Source: Saccoglossus kowalevskii (lineage: Eukaryota; Hemichordata; Enteropneusta; Harrimaniidae). From it: 24,048 nt of DNA. Under the pieces are notes generated by a model. That model saw nothing but the letters and a program-made list of their open reading frames with translations, was not told where the DNA came from and ran no database searches. The stretch lies in NCBI RefSeq assembly GCF_000003605.2, contig NW_003158727.1, forward strand, positions 53,412-77,459, given 5' to 3'. The position numbers were made by a program, and so were the translations under genes. This document shows, in pieces, positions 18,462-24,048 of the stretch (within the stretch, counting starts at the first letter, position 1; the number at the start of each line of letters is the position of its first letter).

Positions 18462-18540
18462 GTAAGTAAAGTAAGTAAAGTAAACTTTATTGACATTGTA
18501 CCCTCTTTAGGGTATTAAATTAATTACAATAAAGTAAATG
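18462..18540. mobile_element. possible non-LTR retroelement tail with GTAA-type simple repeat
   Basis: A (GTAAGTAAA)-type repeat is followed by ACTTTATTG (18484-18492), the hairpin TACCC-TCTTTA-GGGTA core (18499-18514) and CAATAAAGT (18527-18535), the perfect complement of the first arm. Nested stems joined to a short tandem tail resemble 3' ends of LINE-like elements in marine invertebrates, from memory. No coding part is present. Confidence 0.4.
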
Positions 18541-19718
18541 TGTTTTTAGAAAAAACATAAACAATTAAAATAAATGATCAGATAAAGGAAAGTAAAATAC
18601 AGTAATTACTAAAATAGCTAAATAATAGAAAACAAATTAAAATCACTACTAGTATCAGAAATAAATATGTATAATGTAAATATTATGAGGCAGCTGTAAA
18701 TATATTTATAACCGGGTGTTGATAGGTGACTGCTTCGCCTGTACCCCTCAATCCTCCCTGTTGTTATAGTTAAACAAAGAATAATGCTGACACCGAAGGT
18801 CAAAACATTTATCAAGAAAAATAACTTCACCTGACTGTACAATCGGTGACTCTGGGCTAGTCTACAGCCTTCCATCTTAGTGTATGTCCTTATATATTAG
18901 AGAACATCGCTGGGTACGGACGCTATTCCTTTATTTTCACCTTTTTTGCGAGGACAGAAACCGTTCACTGGAGCGTTAAATACGTTTTCATCATTTTCTA
19001 TTGGCAAGCTTTCTATTTGTGTTTTAGCACCCCCTCTGGCGTTGTTTAGCCCATCCTAGCATGTTCGTATTTCTAGCACAACTGTACAACCAACACAGTT
19101 ATTCAACAAACGTTATCATATGTTGCCATGATCAACGAAATCCTGCTTTTGTTCTAAGTGATAATTCGTTCCCAGCAAATGGAAATAAGGCAATGATTGG
19201 GGGCGTACTCTGCCACTTCAAATACTTGGAACAGCTAAGGAGATGAATGTTAAAACCGTGGATTACAAAGACGATTTCGTATCCATTCCTCAGTCGGCTA
19301 TTTTTAAGTTTTTTCGCGCACAAGACACTTGGATCTGTGGACTACCCCTATGTCGGTTCGCTGACCGCCATGTTAACGTTATCTCGTACGGGATTATTGG
19401 CTGATTTGTAAGGTAGTTATTCGTAGATTGTGCTCGGTTCATACGTCGCATAGGTAAACACAGTCATGTTATTGTTATAGAGGGGTTCTTCGCATTGTAC
19501 CATGAAAACTCGTATAATATTGACACGGTGTTCACATTGCAAGCAGTTTTGGTAATATATATAAGAAGGTGTATCACCGAACGCTGACAGGCAACGGTGG
19601 ATGATTGTGTGATACGAAATGTACATTTTGTCGCTGTTTGTAATAGATATTTGCGCTCTCCGCACATTGTTATACGCAGTCTGGATACGTACAACAACCT
19701 GTTGCTACTAAAACGTGT
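18541..19718. other. intergenic DNA, no gene recognised
   Basis: I looked for exons of the plus-strand gene and for independent genes on both strands. Open stretches at 18618-18875, 19061-19323 and 19417-19697 overlap each other in different frames and show no domain, signal peptide or splice context. Confidence 0.4.
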
Positions 19719-19757
19719 TCGCTATGCCAGTATAATAGTAGCGTAGTGGCATAGCGA
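19719..19757. other. 11-bp perfect inverted repeat upstream of the plus-strand gene
   Basis: TCGCTATGCCA (19719-19729) and TGGCATAGCGA (19747-19757) are perfect complements around a 17-base loop. It sits about 320 bp before the start codon at 20076, so it could be a promoter-region element or a small foldback remnant. Confidence 0.55.
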
Positions 19758-20075
19758 GCGGCATGCACGAATATAACACACCATAATATGACCAGTCCTC
19801 GAACCGATCGATGACCCGTTATTTTTTTAATGTATAAAATAATTATTGTTTGTTTTCCAGTTTTCTGTTATCAGCGCACTTTGATTCGCCTAGCTCATTT
19901 CAACACAAGTACTTGTCTTGTTACTATGCGATGCATGAGTTCTGACCTAGTCTATTTAAATGTTTAAATTAATCGGAATTTGTGTCGTTCATGATTGCTA
20001 AATGCAGTCTTGCAGGAGGTGTGTGGTGTGGCCGAGTACAGAACTGACCGACTGACTGTCTGACTGACTACCACT

Positions 20076-20208
20076 ATGGCACTACATATGTATGAACGGG
20101 TGATCAGCCTGATTACCAAAGAACCCGATGCACGAAAAGAAGCCGATATTGAATCAATTTTACCATGGATTTTTAACAAGAGTAATTTGTTGAAGGGTTT
20201 ACAAAAAG
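20076..20208 (+). CDS. first coding exon of a putative cyclic-nucleotide-binding-domain protein (partial)
   Basis: ATG at 20076 has A at -3 and G at +4, an in-frame TGA 15 bp upstream, and opens 44 codons plus one base before a strong donor (AAAAG|gtaagc). The peptide includes ERVISLITKEPDARKEADIE followed by SILPWIFNKSNLLKGLQK. The pattern of a helix with K-x-P-x-x-R, an acidic DIE, then LPW and S-x-L-x-x-L resembles the helices just before the cyclic-nucleotide-binding fold in CNBD2-like, EPAC and PDZ-GEF proteins, as I recall them. The nucleotide-binding cassette itself would be in later exons, none of which I could find before the right edge. So the exon is fairly convincing and the family is tentative. 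It is divergently oriented to the netrin-4-like gene. Confidence 0.6.
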
Positions 20209-22824
20209 GTAAGCATGATTTCCACAATAACAACTACTGGTAACCATGGAAATATCGTATGTATAAACAATGACATCACTGTGAACGCATGTAGGCAACC
20301 CAGTGACAGGCTCTATACATAGGCACAATGTCTTCAATGTGACCTCAACAAACTTTATAAAATCCTGACTGGTTATTCCCGTGAGCGTTTTTAGTTTTAG
20401 TTTTGAATTCATTAGTATTCCTGTATCGTTGAAATTTAAAATCTCAAGACGACCTCGTGGTATGTCTCGTAATTGTGACTGCACCATAAAACCTGAACGT
20501 GTTTATGTCCATGTGTTGTGTTGAGACGATGGTAATCTCCCACTAGCTGGTTGCTATCTTTTCTAAGGCTTGAGGTCAATGTGTAGCCTACTGAATCGAC
20601 TAAGCTTGGATCTCGGCGATTCATTCTCTATAACAATGTGTGATTTGAAAACAGTGGAGTAAATAACATATTGTCATTACGTGCAAGTTGTATAGGTTGT
20701 GGTGAACGATCACTCACCCGGCGGCGGCTTGGTATACTCCCGGGTAAGAATGTGATCATAATTATACCGAGTGCTTTGTTAGAACAACAGTGTTCTTCAT
20801 ACTACCCCCTCCCTCGATTGAGTTTGACATGCGAATTTGTTTCTTTAAAAAATATGAATTAGCGATACACTTTAACTTTGTATTACTTACACAGTAATAA
20901 TAATGTTTATTAGTTTATTAACACTTACGCATTGGGTGGCAATGGGTTCAAGAACAAAGCAAATTAAAGACAAGGTCATACGTGACGTAAACAAAGCCAT
21001 ATTTGGTAATTATTTCCACGAACGTGTTAAATTAATTTAATTCACTGTTATTTCTGATTATAAGCGATACCGAAGTCAATGAATATAAACACGACTGTTT
21101 TCAACACAATCCCTATTTGTAATAAGTTTATTTTAAAGACATGTGTATTCGTTCCGTTCTCGGTATCTGATAACGTCTGTCAACAAAATTCTCTAAAATG
21201 TATCGATATCACAATGATCAGATTAGCCGACCTCAAGATCACTAAATTAATATAAAGTGTTAATTTAATATGCACTTGTATGTATAACACCGTCACATTC
21301 GGTTTCCATGCTGAGAATTTCTTTATCTCATTCCCGTTAAATTAAGATCGGCTTGGTCGTTACAGGTGATCCCAAATAAAGGCCAGTAACAGTAAATAAC
21401 TGTGGTTTTGGTTTTGGTGAGAGTATTCTTTACTTTATTCCTCGCAATGCTACCGACAGACAAGAAATTAGTTTTTTTAAACCAAATTTTAGGTGCGTAT
21501 GATAAGTAATATCAGTGTATGTGTGAACACAAGGGGGAAATAAAACAGTTGTGGTGTTTAATATTTACACACGACCGTTCCCCGGTTGACTGCTGTTTAA
21601 TGTGGCATATTCAAGTTGTACACATGTACTAGATATACACTCGTTTAATCTGCATAGTGTCTTGGTCTATTCGTGGGGTCTATGGTGTAATATGTTAAAA
21701 GTGTCATAAGTTGATCGGCACGCTGGGCCATGTACACTATGAATTAACGGTGACGGTATCACCAATGTCATAGTAGTATAAATGGTCTCTCAATAACGAA
21801 CACTATTATAAAGCATATATCAATAAGAACAGTAAAGGGAATGTTGGCTTTGACGGTAGATTTAATGGCGATTAATTCATTGTGAACTCAACGTGCACTA
21901 TGGAAATAATAACAAAATAAAACACATTTGCATATCCAAGCTCCACGTGAAATGTGCATGGAACTGCTCGTCGTTAAATTGATGCACAATACACACCGAG
22001 AACTGGTTCAGTTAAATGGAAGTAGTTAATATATGAATACATTTAACTTATTCATTGCTAAGCAAAATACCACTAAGAGTGGCACGGCTTTCAAGTGGAA
22101 CAATGCCATCCCTCGAGACTCTTTCCAATTCTGTTTATACATTATTTTCAATATTGTCTTGCCATCCCCGTCCTGTCAGGTAGCCTAGGTGGCTGTCATT
22201 TCTCCATTACTTTGTATTAGATTGCAAGCAAATTTAATAAATATCCAATTTACGCAAAGTGCGTGTAATTTCCAGTGTTTATCCTGGCTGATGTATTTCG
22301 TTATTTTATTTGATAGGTGTTGCCATGGTACCCGTGGAATTTACTCGGTAAACGTAACACGTTTTTTTTTAAAATTATTTAATCAAATATGTTGAAGGTG
22401 TCACGTTATCCTCGCAATTGTTTTGAATAGCTGAATATAGCGTAGTGGATAACGATTCAGTTTATTCACAGTGCGTTGACGTTGATTGGTCATTTTAAAT
22501 GGTTGTTTTGCAAGGATAATTGAACAAATTCATGTCGGTTATTTTTAACATTTCTGCAATGAAAATGTTTTGCTGCAGTTGTACAGCCTCGGTCAGGTGG
22601 CAACGGGGATTTTATTGGTGGCCTGTGTGAAACACGTGTCAGGAAATAGGTGTGCTTACTATGCATAGATTATTATTAAATTTAAATTTTACTCGCGTCT
22701 GCCCAATAATTAGCATACGTCAATTGTTTTACTTGCTAATTACGATAATTGTTACACACAAGATGTATGTACGGCGTACATCATAAGATTGTCATAACAG
22801 TGATTCAAAACATTATCCAAATCA
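20209..22824. other. presumed intron 1 of the plus-strand gene; no exon recognised
   Basis: I looked for a phase-1 exon continuing into a cyclic-nucleotide fold and did not find one. A candidate acceptor at about 22579 opens frames, but they translate to nothing recognisable. A small palindrome ATGTAC-GGC-GTACAT occurs at about 22766-22780. Confidence 0.4.
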
Positions 22825-22864
22825 CAGTGACTCGGCAATCCGACGTCATAGTACACCATTATGT
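22825..22864. repeat. degenerate entry unit of the 47-bp array
   Basis: CAGTGACTCGGCAATCCGAC followed by a GTACACCATTATGTG segment matches the array unit with an internal deletion and several substitutions. Decay at the array edge is usual for tandem repeats. Confidence 0.6.
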
Positions 22865-24048
22865 GCCAGCAATCTGGCAGGTTGGTAAATGTCACAGTAC
22901 TGCCACCGTGGTCAACAATCTGACAGGTTGGTAAATGTCACGGTACAACCATTGTGAGTCAGCAATATGACAGGTTGGTGAGTGTTACAGTACTGTCACC
23001 GTGGTCAACAATCTGACAGGTTGGTAAATGTCACGGTACAACCAATGTGAGTCAGCAATCTGACAGGTTGGTAGATGTCACTGTACAACCATTGTGAGTC
23101 AGCAATATGACAGGTTGGTGAGTGTTACAGTACTGTCACCGTGGTCAACAATCTGACAGGTTGGTAAATGTCACGGTACAACCATTGTGAGTCAGCAATA
23201 TGACAGGTTGGTGAGTGTTACAGTACTGTCACCGTGGTCAACAATCTGACAGGTTGGTAAATGTCACGCTACAACCACTGTGAGTCAGCAATCTGACAGG
23301 TTGGTAAATGTCACGGTACAACCAATGTGAGTCAGCAATCTGACAGGTTGGTAGATGTCACGGTACAACCAATGTGAGTCAGCAATCTGACAGGTTGGTA
23401 AATGTCACTGTACAACCACTGTGAGTCAGCAATCTGACAGGTTGGTAAGTGTCACAGTATTGCCACCGTGGTCAACAATCTGACAGGTTGGTAAATGTCA
23501 CGGTACAACCAATATGAGTCAGCAATCTGACAGGTTGGTAAATGTCACCGTACAACCACTGTGAGTCAGCAATCTGACAGGTTGGTAAGTGTCACAGTAT
23601 TGCCACCGTGGTCAACAATCTGACAGGTTGGTAAATGTCACGGTACAACCAATATGAGTCAGCAATCTGACAGGTTGGTAAATGTCACCGTACAACCACT
23701 GTGAGTCAGCAATCTGACAGGTTGGTAAATGTCACTGTACAACCACTGTGAGTCAGCAATCTGCCAGGCTGGTAAGTGTCACGGTACAACCACTGTGAGT
23801 CAGCAATCTGCCAGGCTGGTAAATGTCACGGTACAACCACTGTGAGTCAGCAATCTGACAGGTTGGTAAGTGTCACAGTATTGCCACCGTGGTCAACAAT
23901 CTGACAGGTTGGTAAATGTCACGCTACAACCACTGTGAGTCAGCAATCTGCCAGGCTGGTAAGTGTCACGGTACAACCACTGTGAGTCAGCAATCTGACA
24001 GGTTGGTAAATGTCATGATACAACCACTGTGAGTCAGCAATCTGACAG
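22865..24048. repeat. 46/47-bp satellite-like array, about 26 units, runs off the window
   Basis: Consensus unit TGACAGGTTGGTAAATGTCA then CGGTACAACCACTGTGAGTC then AGCAATC. Two subtypes exist: 47-bp units ending GTGAGTCAGCAATC (18 seen) and 46-bp units ending CCGTGGTCAACAATC (7 seen). Higher-order repeats are present: a 93-bp dimer is identical at 22921-23013 and 23154-23246, and a 140-bp trimer is identical at 23435-23574 and 23575-23714. Each unit holds GGTTG and CAACC as facing arms plus CTGAC and GTCAG, so it can fold imperfectly. The right boundary is outside the window. Confidence 0.97.

Noticed and set aside
22570-22660. Second exon of the plus-strand gene after the acceptor near 22579
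   Set aside because: A CAG acceptor is present, but the phase-matched translation shows no cyclic-nucleotide-fold pattern and no good donor follows.
22749-22934. Protein encoded across the start of the 47-bp array
   Set aside because: The frame runs into repeat units whose 46/47-bp lengths do not keep frame; it is a repeat artefact.

Overview
This is a stretch of an animal (metazoan) nuclear genome, not prokaryotic. It is AT-rich, intron-rich and repeat-rich. The one clear gene has GT-AG introns and extracellular laminin-type domains. Its protein matches the netrin-4 (beta-netrin) family far better than netrin-1 or a full laminin chain. Insects and nematodes are not known to keep netrin-4, so a non-ecdysozoan invertebrate (lophotrochozoan or invertebrate deuterostome) is the best guess. 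The species cannot be read from the window.

Layout. Positions 504-11223 (minus strand) hold seven coding exons of a netrin-4-like gene. In transcript order they are: signal peptide (11157-11223), three exons for the laminin N-terminal (LN) domain (10722-10887, 10020-10362, 4810-5091), then exons for LE1 (end of the 4810-5091 exon plus 2667-2793), LE2 (1045-1233) and LE3 plus a half LE repeat (504-793). All junctions keep phase, giving a 487-residue model. The last exon runs into a strongly basic tail and a stop at 504-506. The NTR domain that normally ends netrin-4 is not in the window: either the final exon splices onward past the left edge, or this form lacks NTR. Introns hold exon debris of the same gene (a copy of part of exon 3 at 8839-8909 and a tandem duplication carrying the start of exon 5 at 2751-3237), a TA-flanked MITE (6727-6927), a 37-bp repeat (4442-4645) and a CCAAT-rich repeat (9308-9431).

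Positions 11224-20075 are a head-to-head intergenic region with no convincing exon. It contains a 105-bp duplication, several perfect hairpins, a nearly homogeneous 37-bp minisatellite of exactly 22 units (14502-15315), a 108-bp foldback element (17117-17224) and a possible retroelement tail near 18460-18540.

At 20076-20208 (plus strand) there is a short, convincing first coding exon of a second gene, probably a cyclic-nucleotide-binding-domain protein. It has a good start context, an in-frame upstream stop and a strong splice donor. No later exon was found before the right edge.

The right end (22865-24048, continuing outside) is a 46/47-bp satellite-like array of about 26 units with higher-order structure. 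Eighteen units carry a perfect match to the NF-E2/AP-1-type consensus RTGASTCAGCR, the most provocative non-coding signal in the window.

I found no RNA gene, CRISPR array, virus-derived gene or toxin gene.
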